This document shows, piece by piece, positions 25,373 to 33,761 of a stretch of DNA of 64,000 nucleotides. How positions within the stretch are numbered: position 1 is the stretch's first letter; each line of letters starts with the position of its first letter. Where the stretch lies: NCBI RefSeq assembly GCF_026017845.1, contig NZ_CP100416.1:8093857-8157856 (forward strand). Direction: 5' to 3'. The notes under the pieces are model-generated. The model saw nothing but the letters and a program-made list of their open reading frames with translations. It ran no database searches and was not told where the DNA came from. Source of the DNA: Amycolatopsis mediterranei (GTDB taxonomy: Bacteria > Actinomycetota > Actinomycetes > Mycobacteriales > Pseudonocardiaceae). The translations under genes were made by a program, and so were the position numbers.

Positions 25373-26418
25373 CGGACCCGATGGAGACCGAGGAAGCCCG
25401 GGCGCTGCGGGACGCCGTCCGGGCCCTGCTGACGCGCCGGTCGGGGCCGGAGGCGGTGCGGGCCGCGCTGGAGTCGCCGCTGGGCTACGACGACAAGCTG
25501 TGGTCGACGCTGTGTGAACAGATCGGCGTTGCCGCCCTGGCGATCCCCGAGCACTACGGCGGAGTGGGCGCCGGGCTCGCCGAGGCGTGCGTCGTGCTGG
25601 CGGAACTCGGCCGGACGCTCACCCCCGCGCCGATGCTGGGCTCGGCGGTGCTGTCGGCTCAGGCCCTGCTCCTGACCGGCAACGACGCGGCGTGCGGCGA
25701 ACTGCTGCCGGGCATCGCCGTAGGCACGACCCTGGCCGCGCTGGCCTGGTCCGGCGCGGACGGCCGGTGGACGCCGGCCCTGCGCGCGTCGGACGCCGGC
25801 CTCGACGGCCGCGCCTGCTACGTCCTGGACGGCGACATCGCCGACGTCCTCGTCGCCGTCGCCCGCACGGACGACGGCGCCGGCCTGTTCGAGGTGCCGG
25901 TCGAGGCGGTCCGCCGGGAACGGGTGACCAGCCTGGACCCGGGCCGGCGCCTCGCGGTCGTCGAATGCGCTTCGGCACCCGCCCGCCGCCTCGACACCGG
26001 CGGGTTCGCCGAGCCGCTGCGGCAGCTGCGCGACACGGCCACGGTCGCCGTCGCCGCGGAGCAGGTCGGCGCGGCCGCGCGGGCGTTGGAGCTGACGGTC
26101 GAGTACACGAAGCAACGCCGTCAGTTCGGCCGCCCGATCGGGTCGTTCCAGGCGCTGAAGCACCGGATGGCCGACGTGCACGTCCACGTCGAGGCGGCGC
26201 GCTCGGCGCTCTACGCGGCCCTGGTGGACGGCGACGCCGAGGCCGTCGCGACCGCGAAGGTGGTGTGCGGCGAGGCGTTCGAGCACGCCGCGGCGGAGAT
26301 GATCCAGCTCCACGGCGGCATCGCGATCACCTGGGAGCATGACGCCCACCTGTACTTCAAACGGGCACACGGGACCGCCCTGCTCTTCGGTGATCCGGGT
26401 GCGTGGCTCAGCCGGTGA
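25369..26418 (+). CDS. fadE33: Short acyl-CoA dehydrogenase subunit, FadE33-like
   Basis: A 349-residue homologue of the preceding protein, probably its partner in a heterotetramer: AIPEHYGGVGAGLAEACVVLAELGRTLTPAPML in the N-terminal domain; YTKQRRQFGRPIGSFQALKHRMADVHVHVEAARSALYAA and QLHGGIAITWEHDAHLYFKRAHG in the C-terminal domain. Paired short dehydrogenase genes are a hallmark of steroid degraders. ATG overlaps the fadE32 stop by 4 bp. Its 3' end overlaps the convergent sigma-factor gene by 11 bp. Confidence 0.83.
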   Translation: MTDPMETEEARALRDAVRALLTRRSGPEAVRAALESPLGYDDKLWSTLCEQIGVAALAIPEHYGGVGAGLAEACVVLAELGRTLTPAPMLGSAVLSAQALLLTGNDAACGELLPGIAVGTTLAALAWSGADGRWTPALRASDAGLDGRACYVLDGDIADVLVAVARTDDGAGLFEVPVEAVRRERVTSLDPGRRLAVVECASAPARRLDTGGFAEPLRQLRDTATVAVAAEQVGAAARALELTVEYTKQRRQFGRPIGSFQALKHRMADVHVHVEAARSALYAALVDGDAEAVATAKVVCGEAFEHAAAEMIQLHGGIAITWEHDAHLYFKRAHGTALLFGDPGAWLSR

Positions 26419-27148
26419 GCCGGGCGGCCGAGCCGGGTAGTTCGCGGTTCGCCTCGGCCAGGCCGCGGGCGACCAGCCGGCAGGCCGGGCAGCCGGCGAC
26501 GTGCTCGGCGACCGCGTTCGCGCGGCGCGGTGGCAGGGCGCCGCGGACCCAGGCGCCCATCCGGCGGCGGGGTTCGCGGCAGCTCGGCTCGTCCGGCTCG
26601 GGCACCTGGACCTGCAGGTAGGCCTGCCGCAGCCCTTCCCGCGCCCGCATGGCCAGCGCCGCGACGCTGTTCGGCGACAGCCCCAGCGAAGATGCCACCT
26701 CCGTCGGAGTGCTGCCCTCGGCCTCGGTCCGCCACAGCACGGTCCGCCACCGGCCGGGCAGCGTGCAGTAGGCCGACCACACGAGCCGGGCGTTCGAGCG
26801 GTGGAGGGCGAGTTCGTCGGCGCCCCCGGCGGGGGCTTCGGGGAGCGTGGCCCGCAGCTCCACCCGGCTGCGCTGCTTGCTCCACCGCGCCACCAGGTTG
26901 CGCAGGGTCACGACGAGGTAGGGCCGCAGGTCCCCGTGCGGCCCGCCGCCGGCGCGCACCACGGTCAGCACCCTGGCGAACGTCTCGGCCACGAGATCGT
27001 CCCGCTCGGCGGGCTGCCGCGCCCAGGCCCCGGCGGTCCGCCACAGCGGCTCGGCGTGCCGGCGGAAGAGCCGCCCGGCGGCGTCGAGGTCCCCGGCCCG
27101 CAGGGCGGCGAGCAGCACGGAGTCCGGCTCTTCGTCGGCTGGTTCCAT
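26408..27148 (-). CDS. ECF-type sigma factor with fused C-terminal zinc finger
   Basis: A 246-residue sigma-70 family protein. Region 2 is about residues 15-90 (AAGRLFRRHAEPLWRTAGAWARQPAERDDLVAETFARVL, then LRPYLVVTLRNLVARW), region 4 about 125-175 (LPGRWRTVLWRTEAEGSTPTEVASSLGLSPNSVAALAMRAREGL). The tail (CREPRRRMGAWVRGALPPRR, then HVAGCPACR) is the His-x3-Cys-x2-Cys zinc finger usual in separate anti-sigma factors. ATG 27148 follows GGGGAG; an upstream in-frame ATG is less well placed. No separate anti-sigma gene adjoins it, so the fused domain may sense redox or zinc and control activity in cis. Confidence 0.87.
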   Translation of the reverse strand: MEPADEEPDSVLLAALRAGDLDAAGRLFRRHAEPLWRTAGAWARQPAERDDLVAETFARVLTVVRAGGGPHGDLRPYLVVTLRNLVARWSKQRSRVELRATLPEAPAGGADELALHRSNARLVWSAYCTLPGRWRTVLWRTEAEGSTPTEVASSLGLSPNSVAALAMRAREGLRQAYLQVQVPEPDEPSCREPRRRMGAWVRGALPPRRANAVAEHVAGCPACRLVARGLAEANRELPGSAARLTG

Positions 27149-27257
27149 GGCGGTCTCCCCGAGGTCAGGCACGCTCCGCGACCCGGGTACCCAAAGTGAA
27201 CGGGACATTCAGGTCCGTAATCGCCGGTGGCCCCGATCGAGTGGCGAGCTCGGCCCC

Positions 27258-27680
27258 TCAGACTGCGAAGACCTGGGCGTCGTCGGCGAAGGCCTTGAAC
27301 TCCAGGGCGTTGCCGGCCGGGTCGAGCAGGAACATCGTCCACTGCTCCCCGGCCTGGCCCGCGAAGCGGACATACGGCTCGATCACGAACTCCGTGCCCG
27401 CCGCGCGCAGCCGGTCGGCGAGGGCCTGGAACTGCGGGACGGTGAGGATCAGCCCGAAGTGCGGCACCGGGACGTCGTGCCCGTCGACCGGGTTGTGGAC
27501 GCGCTCCGGGCCGGCCGGGGCCAGGTGCGTGACGAACTGGTGGCCGTGCAGGTTCCAGTCGACCCAGGTGTCCGCGCTGCGGCCCTGCTCGAGGCCGAGG
27601 ACCTCGCCGTAGAACCGCCGAGCAGTGGTCAGGTCGTCCACCGGCATCGCCAGGTGGAACCGGGGGATGGACGGGGTCAT
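27258..27680 (-). CDS. VOC/glyoxalase-like protein
   Basis: A 140-residue vicinal-oxygen-chelate protein: PRFHLAMPVDDLTTARRFYGEVLGLEQGRS in the first betaalphabetabetabeta unit and HFGLILTVPQFQALADRL to MFLLDPAGNALEFKAF in the second. Candidate metal ligands are His8 (FHLAM), His of PHFGLIL and Glu in LEFKAF. Members include lyases, dioxygenases and resistance proteins, so the substrate is open. ATG 27680 has GGGAGA upstream. Divergent from the GntR regulator, which probably controls it. Confidence 0.82.
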   Translation of the reverse strand: MTPSIPRFHLAMPVDDLTTARRFYGEVLGLEQGRSADTWVDWNLHGHQFVTHLAPAGPERVHNPVDGHDVPVPHFGLILTVPQFQALADRLRAAGTEFVIEPYVRFAGQAGEQWTMFLLDPAGNALEFKAFADDAQVFAV

Positions 27681-27709
27681 CGGTCTCCCTTCGCCGAACT
27701 CTTGTCCGA

Positions 27710-27719
27710 ATGTTAACAT
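27710..27719. promoter_or_regulatory. Candidate GntR operator ATGTTAACAT
   Basis: A perfect 10-bp palindrome, AT-rich against a GC-rich background, 6 bp before the GntR start and 29 bp before the divergent VOC gene. FCD-type GntR regulators often bind short palindromes of this size. Inference from position. Confidence 0.5.
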
Positions 27720-27725
27720 CAAGTC

Positions 27726-28382
27726 ATGAGTGCTTCGCTGGTTCCCGCCCGGCGCCGCGGGCTGGCCGACGAGGTCGCGGACCGGGTCCGGGACGCGATC
27801 TTCGACGGCGGCTACGCCCCCGGCGGCCAGCTGCGCGAGGTGGAGCTGGCGGAAGCGCTCGGCGTCAGCCGCGGGCCGGTGCGGGAGGCGCTGCTCAAGC
27901 TGGAACGCGAAGGGCTCGTCCGCAGCGAGTGGCACCGCGGCGCCACGGTGACCACGCTCTCCGCCGAAGACGTCGCCGAGCTCGACAGCCTGCGCGCGGC
28001 CCTCGAGCATCTGGCCGTGGAGCTGGTCGTCGAGCGCGCCGGCGAAGACGCTCTGGCCGCAATCGACGCCGTGGTGCGGCGCATGGACCGCGCGGCCGAC
28101 GAGCACGAAATGGTCCGGTGCGACCTCGAATTCCACGACGCGGTCTACGCGGCCGCCGGCCACCGGCGGCTGCTCGAGGCCTGGTGCGCGATCCGCTCGC
28201 AGGTGCACCTGTTCCTGCTGACCCGGATCGGCGTCGCCACCGACGGCTACCTCGCGGGCATCCCGGCGGAGCACCGCGAGCTCGCGGCGGCCCTGCGGGC
28301 CCGCGACCGCGAGACGGTGCTCGCGCTGTTCGCCGAGCACCGCCGCCAAGCCTTCGAAATCCTCAGTGGACGGACGGATTAA
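27726..28382 (+). CDS. GntR-family regulator, FCD subfamily
   Basis: A 218-residue regulator. N-terminal winged helix-turn-helix: LADEVADRVRDAIFDGGYAPGGQLREVELAEALGVSRGPVREALLKLEREGLVRSEWHRGATV (about 13-75). The C-terminal FCD ligand-binding domain follows with the metal-ligand pattern typical of the family (Asp in RCDLEFHDAVYAAAG, His in FHDAV, His in IPAEHRELAAAL, His in LFAEHRRQA). ATG 27726 directly follows the palindrome at 27710-27719. Presumed control of the divergent VOC gene and itself. Confidence 0.88.
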   Translation: MSASLVPARRRGLADEVADRVRDAIFDGGYAPGGQLREVELAEALGVSRGPVREALLKLEREGLVRSEWHRGATVTTLSAEDVAELDSLRAALEHLAVELVVERAGEDALAAIDAVVRRMDRAADEHEMVRCDLEFHDAVYAAAGHRRLLEAWCAIRSQVHLFLLTRIGVATDGYLAGIPAEHRELAAALRARDRETVLALFAEHRRQAFEILSGRTD

Positions 28383-28385
28383 CCG

Positions 28386-30308
28386 TCAGAGCACCAGGTC
28401 CGCCACCGTCCGGATCTCCTGGGCCACGCTCGTGGACTCCAGGCCGGCGAGGGGATCGGCGGCCTCGAGGTCGCCGAACGACAGGCCGGTCAGCTCGGCG
28501 ATCCGCCGGACCGGCACCTGATAGGTGCGGTAGGCGCCGTAGTCGAACTCGGTCGCCGCCTCGAGGCCGTGGATGAGCTCCTCCTGGCTCAGCAGGTACG
28601 CCGTCGCCGAGAGGGCGCCGCCGGTCTTGACCATCGCGACGACCTTCCAGAACTGGCGCGGCAGCTGCACGCCGCGGTACTGGTCGTCGTCCGGTGCCAG
28701 TACCGGGCCGGTCACCACGGTGACCTTCAGGTCGAAGTTGTCCGCGTTGGTCAGGATGTAGTCCTCGAGGCCGGCCCAGGTCGTCTTGTTCTGGTTGAAG
28801 TCCTTGTGCTGCGGCGAGCAGTTCGTGAAGTGGAAGGTGTCGTCGTTGCCCAGCTGCGCGATCGCCTCCGTCGCGCCCCACGCCGGGTCGAGGCGGCGGA
28901 CCAGGTGCCCGCGGTCCAGGGGGTTGTCCCGGTAGATCTCCTCGCCGATCTGCTCGGTCACGGCCACGCGCGGGTCGAGCGACCAGTGGTCGGCTTCGCG
29001 CCGCAGCGACCGGCTGGTGCGTCCGTCGATGTTGACCGCCGTGAACATCGCCAGCCGCCGCTCGCGGTGCATGACGACGCTGAAGTGGTGGTACGGCAGC
29101 ACGTACTTCGGCTCGCCTCTGGCCTGGCGGTTGATCGCCGCCAGGCCGGCCAGCGCGTCGGGCAGGCCGGGCAGCGGCACGGTGTGCCCGGGCAGGAAGG
29201 CCGGGTCGTAGCCTTCGCGGTTCGAATAGTCGGGATCGATCCGCCCGGTCGCGGCTTCGGCGCGCAGCCGGATGTCGAACGGCATCGAGAGCGTCAGCAC
29301 CGGGGCGGCCCCGTCGGCGGCCGGCTGTGCGCGCTCGGGGCGGGTGGCCAGCCGGTCGAGCAGCGCCTGCTGCGCCGGCGCGAACTTCTGCTCCCGCAGG
29401 AACTTCAGCAGCTTGCTGACCCGGATGCCTTCGTTGAGGAAACCGCCGTACTCGGCGTGGCCCGCCGCCGGGACGCTGGCGTGGTGCAGCGCCACGACCT
29501 CCCACTGGTCGTTGAACACCGGCGAGCCGGACGACCCTGGCTCGGTGTCGGTTTCGTAGTGCAGGAATTCCTCGAGCACGTCGACGACCCGGTTTTCCCG
29601 CAGCGCGATCTGTTTCTTGCCGCCACCGGGGTGCTGCACGATGGTGACGAAGTCGCCGACGATCGCCTTGCCCTCACTGGCGATCAGCCGGTTGAAGCCG
29701 AAGGGGCGCAGCTCGTCCGCGGTCGCCTTCACCGCGACCAGCGCGAAATCCAGCTCCTGGTCGGCGGCGAAGAAGCGGTCCGGGTCGAGGGTGAAGGCCC
29801 GCACCGGCCGGGGCAGGCCGTCGATGCCGTCCTGGTAGTCGAACTCGATGACGCTGAACCCGGCGGCCTCGGCGTCCGGCAGCACGTGGTGGTTGGTCAG
29901 CAGCAGCTCCGGCGACACCAGCGATCCCGTGCCGTAGCCGATCAGCCGGCCCTGCGCGTTGCGGATGTTCACCCGGCCGACGGCGGCCGACGCCGCGACC
30001 CCGCCTTCGAGGTAGCCCACGCCGAGCAGATCGTTCGTGAGAACGATGCGTTCGAGGATCGCGCCGGCGGCCGTCATCGCCGCCGGGTCCCCGGCCGCGA
30101 TCGCCGCCGGGCTCACCGGCCGGATGTCGGGGTAGTAGCGGCCGAGCCGGTCGATCCGGGTGGCGATCCGGCTCGGCTCGTCGGCCTCGGCGATCCCGCC
30201 GGGCTTGCGCAGCAACGCGATCTTGGCCTGCCGCGGCCCGGTGCGCTCGGCGGCCCGCGCCGCCGCGGCCTGTTCCTGCTCGGCCTGGCGGTCCGTCCTG
30301 ACGTCCAC
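28386..30308 (-). CDS. Trypsin-like serine protease fused to NucA-type DNA/RNA endonuclease
   Basis: A 640-residue two-domain protein without signal peptide or membrane segment. The N-terminal part (about 90-310) is a trypsin/V8-like protease: GTGSLVSPELLLTNHHVLPD (His141), ELDFALVAV (Asp187), EPGSSGSPVF (Ser260). The C-terminal part (about 395-640) is a non-specific endonuclease of the NucA/EndoG family: FSVVMHRERRLAMFTAVNIDG, the catalytic DRGHLVRR (His468), and NCSPQHKDFNQNKTTWAGLEDYI with the metal-binding Asn. A charged Ala/Gln/Glu-rich N-terminal stretch and a linker (about 310-390) separate the parts. GTG 30308 has GGGAGG four bases upstream. No inhibitor gene adjoins it. A protease-activated intracellular nuclease (defence or cell-death effector) is plausible but unproved. 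Confidence 0.88.
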   Translation of the reverse strand: MDVRTDRQAEQEQAAAARAAERTGPRQAKIALLRKPGGIAEADEPSRIATRIDRLGRYYPDIRPVSPAAIAAGDPAAMTAAGAILERIVLTNDLLGVGYLEGGVAASAAVGRVNIRNAQGRLIGYGTGSLVSPELLLTNHHVLPDAEAAGFSVIEFDYQDGIDGLPRPVRAFTLDPDRFFAADQELDFALVAVKATADELRPFGFNRLIASEGKAIVGDFVTIVQHPGGGKKQIALRENRVVDVLEEFLHYETDTEPGSSGSPVFNDQWEVVALHHASVPAAGHAEYGGFLNEGIRVSKLLKFLREQKFAPAQQALLDRLATRPERAQPAADGAAPVLTLSMPFDIRLRAEAATGRIDPDYSNREGYDPAFLPGHTVPLPGLPDALAGLAAINRQARGEPKYVLPYHHFSVVMHRERRLAMFTAVNIDGRTSRSLRREADHWSLDPRVAVTEQIGEEIYRDNPLDRGHLVRRLDPAWGATEAIAQLGNDDTFHFTNCSPQHKDFNQNKTTWAGLEDYILTNADNFDLKVTVVTGPVLAPDDDQYRGVQLPRQFWKVVAMVKTGGALSATAYLLSQEELIHGLEAATEFDYGAYRTYQVPVRRIAELTGLSFGDLEAADPLAGLESTSVAQEIRTVADLVL

Positions 30309-30440
30309 GATGCCTCCCGGCGAGCGATTCGGAAACACCGCGTTAGTCGCGCTCCCGGAGGCCGCGTTACACGATTTCCGGCGCGTCGCCGGGAATTCTT
30401 TTTCAATCCACTTCGCGGTATTTTCGCGGAAACGGCGCCA

Positions 30441-32057
30441 TTACCGAAAATCCCGAACGGGCAGCACGATCGCCGAGGCGTGCGCGGGGTCGTGGTGGAC
30501 CTCCTGGTCCGCGGCGCGCAGCGTCACCGCGGTGGCGTGGGGTTCGCCGGTGCCGGGATTGCGGGCGTAGCGCGGGAAAGCGCCGCTGGAGACCTGGACC
30601 CGGATGCGGTGCCCGCGCCGGAACCGGTGCGCCGTCGGCCACAGCCGGACCGTGACGGCGGCCAGTTCATCCGCATCGCGCAGGCTGGTGAGGCCGTCGC
30701 AGACGTTGACCGAGCGGCCGTCCGGGTCGACGTCGCAGAGCCGGACGAAGACGTCGGCGAACCGCAGGCTCGAGCGGAACCAGATTTCCGCGCTGACGTC
30801 CCCGATCACTTCGACGTCTTCGCCGAGCACGCCCGTGGTGTAGGTGAGGACGTCGGCGCGGGCTTCGAGCACCCTGTTGTCCACCCGGCCGGCGTCGGGG
30901 GCCATGCGCACGCCACCGGCCGCGGGCGTCGGGTCCGCCGGGTCGTAGCGGTAGCGGTCCGGAGCCGACCCGCCGGGCGCGTCCGTGGCCAAGGTGCCGC
31001 CGGCCTGCAGGTGGAACCGTTGCGGCGCATAGCCTTCCGGCGGCCACGAAGCGAAGTCGCGCCAGGCTTCCTCGCCCATGACGAACAGCCGGACCGGCGC
31101 CCGCGGCGGCGGTTCCTCGCCGCGGGCGTGCGCGAGCCCGAACTCGAGGGTTTCCCGGATGGAGACGCCCGCGCCGGTGAGCAGGTCGCCGGCGTGGGTC
31201 CACGGCCCGACCGTGAGCCGCGGCCGCCGTCCGGCGTCCTGCAGGGTCCGGAAGTCGCGGAGCTGGCCGGGCAGGAAGATGTCGTACCAGCCGGCGACCG
31301 AGCTGACTCCCGCGGTGACGTCGGCGACCCGGTCCCGGTGGTTGAGCGCCGCCCACCGGGGGCTCGTCTCGGCGTGGGCGAGGACGTCCTGGATGTAGTC
31401 CGAGCGGTGGCCGATGGCGACGACGTCGGCCTGGGCGAGCGGCAGCGTGTTCAGCGCCTGGTTCACCTTTTTCGCCTGGGTACGCTGCCGGAGCAGCGCG
31501 AAGCGGCGCTCCTGGGTCGCGACCTGGACGCCCCAGCCGAACGGTGTCTCCAGCGAAAGGCCGTCCTCCCGCAGGAATTCCAGCGTCAGGCCGGACTCGG
31601 TGACGTGCGGGACCATCGCCTTGACCTGCGGCGGCAGGCGATCGGCCACGGCCCACTGCACGTAACCCAGGTAGCTGGGGCCGGCGAGCACGATCGCGTC
31701 GCCGAACCAGGGCTGCTGCACGACCCAGTCCAGCGTCGCGAGGCCGTCCTCGCGCTCCTGGCGCAGCGGATCGAAGGCACCGCCGGAACCGAAGCCGCCG
31801 CGGGTGCTCTGGATCAGCACCTGGAAACCGCGCTCGGCCAGGGGCCGCGCCAGGATCGCCCCGAACACGCCCCGGCGGCCGTAGGGGCTGCGCAGCACCG
31901 CGGTCGGCAGGCCGGCACCCCCGGTGCGCGGCGCCCAGTGGTCCGCCAGCAATTCGGCGCCGTCGGACATCGGGACCCGCAGGTCCCGCTCGACGGTGAC
32001 GCGCCGGGTGGCCGGCGCGGGCAGCTTCAGCAGGCGTTCGACGAGTCGGCTGATCAC
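30441..32057 (-). CDS. CocE/NonD-family alpha/beta hydrolase
   Basis: A 538-residue hydrolase of the cocaine esterase/X-prolyl dipeptidyl aminopeptidase group. N-terminal catalytic domain: DGAELLADHWAP, LRSPYGRRG, ILIQSTRGGFGSGG-like strand, nucleophile Ser128 in AGPSYLGYVQWA, and the His in VGPWTHAGD. The C-terminal jelly-roll domain (PVRLFVMGEEAWRDFASWPPEGY onward, ending HATAVTLRAADQEVHHDP) is also present. Acts on small esters or amides; substrate unknown. GTG start overlaps the TetR stop by 4 bp, so it is the regulator's operon partner. No signal peptide. Confidence 0.88.
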   Translation of the reverse strand: MISRLVERLLKLPAPATRRVTVERDLRVPMSDGAELLADHWAPRTGGAGLPTAVLRSPYGRRGVFGAILARPLAERGFQVLIQSTRGGFGSGGAFDPLRQEREDGLATLDWVVQQPWFGDAIVLAGPSYLGYVQWAVADRLPPQVKAMVPHVTESGLTLEFLREDGLSLETPFGWGVQVATQERRFALLRQRTQAKKVNQALNTLPLAQADVVAIGHRSDYIQDVLAHAETSPRWAALNHRDRVADVTAGVSSVAGWYDIFLPGQLRDFRTLQDAGRRPRLTVGPWTHAGDLLTGAGVSIRETLEFGLAHARGEEPPPRAPVRLFVMGEEAWRDFASWPPEGYAPQRFHLQAGGTLATDAPGGSAPDRYRYDPADPTPAAGGVRMAPDAGRVDNRVLEARADVLTYTTGVLGEDVEVIGDVSAEIWFRSSLRFADVFVRLCDVDPDGRSVNVCDGLTSLRDADELAAVTVRLWPTAHRFRRGHRIRVQVSSGAFPRYARNPGTGEPHATAVTLRAADQEVHHDPAHASAIVLPVRDFR

Positions 32058-32662
32058 CGGCCGGCCTCCTTCGTGATCATCGTGGTGACGACCGAGCGCA
32101 TCCGCGCCAGCCGGCCGGCGAACTCTTCCGGGTCGAGCGGGTCCGGCCCGTCGACGACCCACGCGTTGACGAACGCCCCGGCACCCCCGGTCAGGAAGGT
32201 GGCCAGATCGTCGACACCCGCGGCGTCGAGCTGATCGCCGAGCGTGTGGCCGAGGTGCTCCCGGTTGAACGGGAGGAACAGGCCGGTCAGCGCCTTGTTG
32301 AGGGCGTACGCGGACGCCCCGGTCAGCAGGGCGCGGTAGAAGCGCCGGTGGGTGGCGAAGTGCCGGCCCAGCGCCAGGAACGACCCGTGCTTGTCGGCGG
32401 CGGACGCGAGGCCGTCGAGGTCGCCGAGCAGTTCGCGCCGGACGAGGTCGAGCGCGGCCTCCAGCAACAGCGTGTCGCGGTCGCCGAACTGCTGGTACAG
32501 CACCTGGCGGCTGACGTCCGCCGCCGCGGCGATCTCGGACACCGGGACGGCGGCGGAGCCGCGTTCGGACACGAGTTCGACGGCGGCCCGCATCAGCGCC
32601 GCACGCGATCGGCGCACCCGCCGGTCCTTGGCGGGTGCTTCGGTCGTCCAGTCGCCGGTCAC
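32054..32662 (-). CDS. TetR-family regulator upstream of the CocE-like hydrolase
   Basis: A 202-residue regulator: RRSRAALMRAAVELVSERGSAAVPVSEIAAAADVSRQVLYQQFGDRDTLLLEA is the helix-turn-helix, followed by a ligand-binding domain with an LTGASAYALNKALTGLF motif. GTG 32662 sits immediately after a plausible promoter (see 32670-32698) and has no ribosome binding site, so the mRNA is probably leaderless. The 3' end overlaps the hydrolase start, making it likely that it controls that gene and itself. Confidence 0.86.
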   Translation of the reverse strand: MTGDWTTEAPAKDRRVRRSRAALMRAAVELVSERGSAAVPVSEIAAAADVSRQVLYQQFGDRDTLLLEAALDLVRRELLGDLDGLASAADKHGSFLALGRHFATHRRFYRALLTGASAYALNKALTGLFLPFNREHLGHTLGDQLDAAGVDDLATFLTGGAGAFVNAWVVDGPDPLDPEEFAGRLARMRSVVTTMITKEAGR

Positions 32663-32669
32663 GCCGTCG

Positions 32670-32698
32670 ATAATGGACAGGTGTCAAGAAAATAGCAA
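32670..32698 (-). promoter_or_regulatory. Candidate promoter of the TetR-CocE operon with a GACA-GG-TGTC dyad
   Basis: On the minus strand, TTGCTA (32693-32698) and CATTAT (32670-32675) are separated by 17 bp; the expected start of transcription falls at the GTG codon (32662). The dyad GACAGGTGTC (32676-32685) lies in the spacer next to the -10 box and could be a repressor site. Pattern match only. Confidence 0.4.
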
Positions 32699-32742
32699 GT
32701 GTTCGGTAATCCGGGCGTCCCGCGGGATGCGAGGATGCGGCC

Positions 32743-33756
32743 ATGTCTTCGACCATGCGGGCCTTCGTGCTCACCGGGCCGGGCGAGTGCTCGGTGCAGG
32801 AGGTCCCCGCACCGCGGGCCGTCGCGGGCGAGGTCGTCGTCGACGTCGAACGGGCGGGCGTCTGCGGCACCGACGTCGAGTTCTTCACCGGCGAGATGAC
32901 CTACCTGCACCAGGGGCACTCGGCGTACCCGATGCGGCTCGGCCACGAGTGGGCGGGCACGGTCACCGAGGTGGGGGCGGGCGTGGACCCGGCCTGGCTC
33001 GGCCGCCGGGTCATGGGCGACACGATGCTCGGCGACCGGACGTGCCGCCGCTGCCGCCGGGGGCACCAGCACACCTGTGAGCGGCGCCAGGAGGTCGGCA
33101 TCCGCGGCGGCCGGGCCGGCGCGCTGGCCGAACGGCTCGCCGTGCCCGCGTGGTCGCTGCACGCCCTGCCCGACACGGTGGACGCCGCGCTCGGTGCCCT
33201 GGTGGAACCGGGCGCCAACGCCGTGCGCGCGGCTCGCGCGGCCGGCGCCGGCCCGGGCGATCGGGCGCTGGTACTGGGCCCCGGGACGATCGGGCTGCTC
33301 ACGGCGATGTTCCTGCGCGCGGCGGGCGCCGAAGTGCACGTGCTGGGCCTCGGTTCCCCGGACTTCGCCCGCGGCCTCGGCTTCGCGGACACGTGGACCC
33401 GGGAAACGCTGCCGGACCTGCCCTTCGACGCGGTCGTCGACGCGACCGGCGCCGCCGCTTCGCCCGCGCTGGCGGTGGAACTGGTGGAGCCCGCCGGCCG
33501 GGTCGTCTACATCGGACTGTCCGGGCAGCCCAGCCGGCTCGACACCCGCGCGCTGGTGCTGAAGGACGTCACGGCGGTCGGTGTCCTGTCCGGGTCGCCG
33601 GGCCTGGCCGAGACGATCGCCGCGTACGCGAGCGGCGCCGTCGACCCGCGGCCGCTCGTCGCGGCGACCGTGGGCCTGGGCGAGGTCGGGGCGGTGCTCG
33701 CGGGGGAGCGGATCGGCGGCGCGGGACCGAAGGTCCACATCGACCCGCGCCGCTGA
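32743..33756 (+). CDS. Zinc-type medium-chain alcohol dehydrogenase
   Basis: A 337-residue MDR protein. Catalytic zinc ligands: Cys in AGVCGTDVEF and GHEWAGTV; structural-zinc loop DRTCRRCRRGHQHTC, where the first of four Cys is replaced by Asp. NAD(P) fold: ALVLGPGTIGLLTAMFLRAAGAEVHVLG. It resembles threonine/sorbitol dehydrogenase-like enzymes. ATG 32743 is used although a clear ribosome binding site is lacking (GAGGATG lies upstream). It is divergent from the TetR gene, which may also regulate it, and convergent with the epoxide hydrolase 5 bp away. Substrate unknown. Confidence 0.85.
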   Translation: MSSTMRAFVLTGPGECSVQEVPAPRAVAGEVVVDVERAGVCGTDVEFFTGEMTYLHQGHSAYPMRLGHEWAGTVTEVGAGVDPAWLGRRVMGDTMLGDRTCRRCRRGHQHTCERRQEVGIRGGRAGALAERLAVPAWSLHALPDTVDAALGALVEPGANAVRAARAAGAGPGDRALVLGPGTIGLLTAMFLRAAGAEVHVLGLGSPDFARGLGFADTWTRETLPDLPFDAVVDATGAAASPALAVELVEPAGRVVYIGLSGQPSRLDTRALVLKDVTAVGVLSGSPGLAETIAAYASGAVDPRPLVAATVGLGEVGAVLAGERIGGAGPKVHIDPRR

Positions 33757-33761
33757 GGCAC

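Noticed and set aside
30378..30403. Hairpin CCGGCG-CGT-CGCCGG followed by a T-rich run
   Set aside because: It would terminate plus-strand transcription, but both flanking genes are on the minus strand, so it is probably incidental.
28569..32234. A 1221-codon open frame on the plus strand across the protease-nuclease, CocE and TetR genes
   Set aside because: It runs antisense to three genes with clear family motifs; its own translation has no recognisable domain and is rich in Arg/Val/Asp/Gly as expected of a GC-rich mirror frame.
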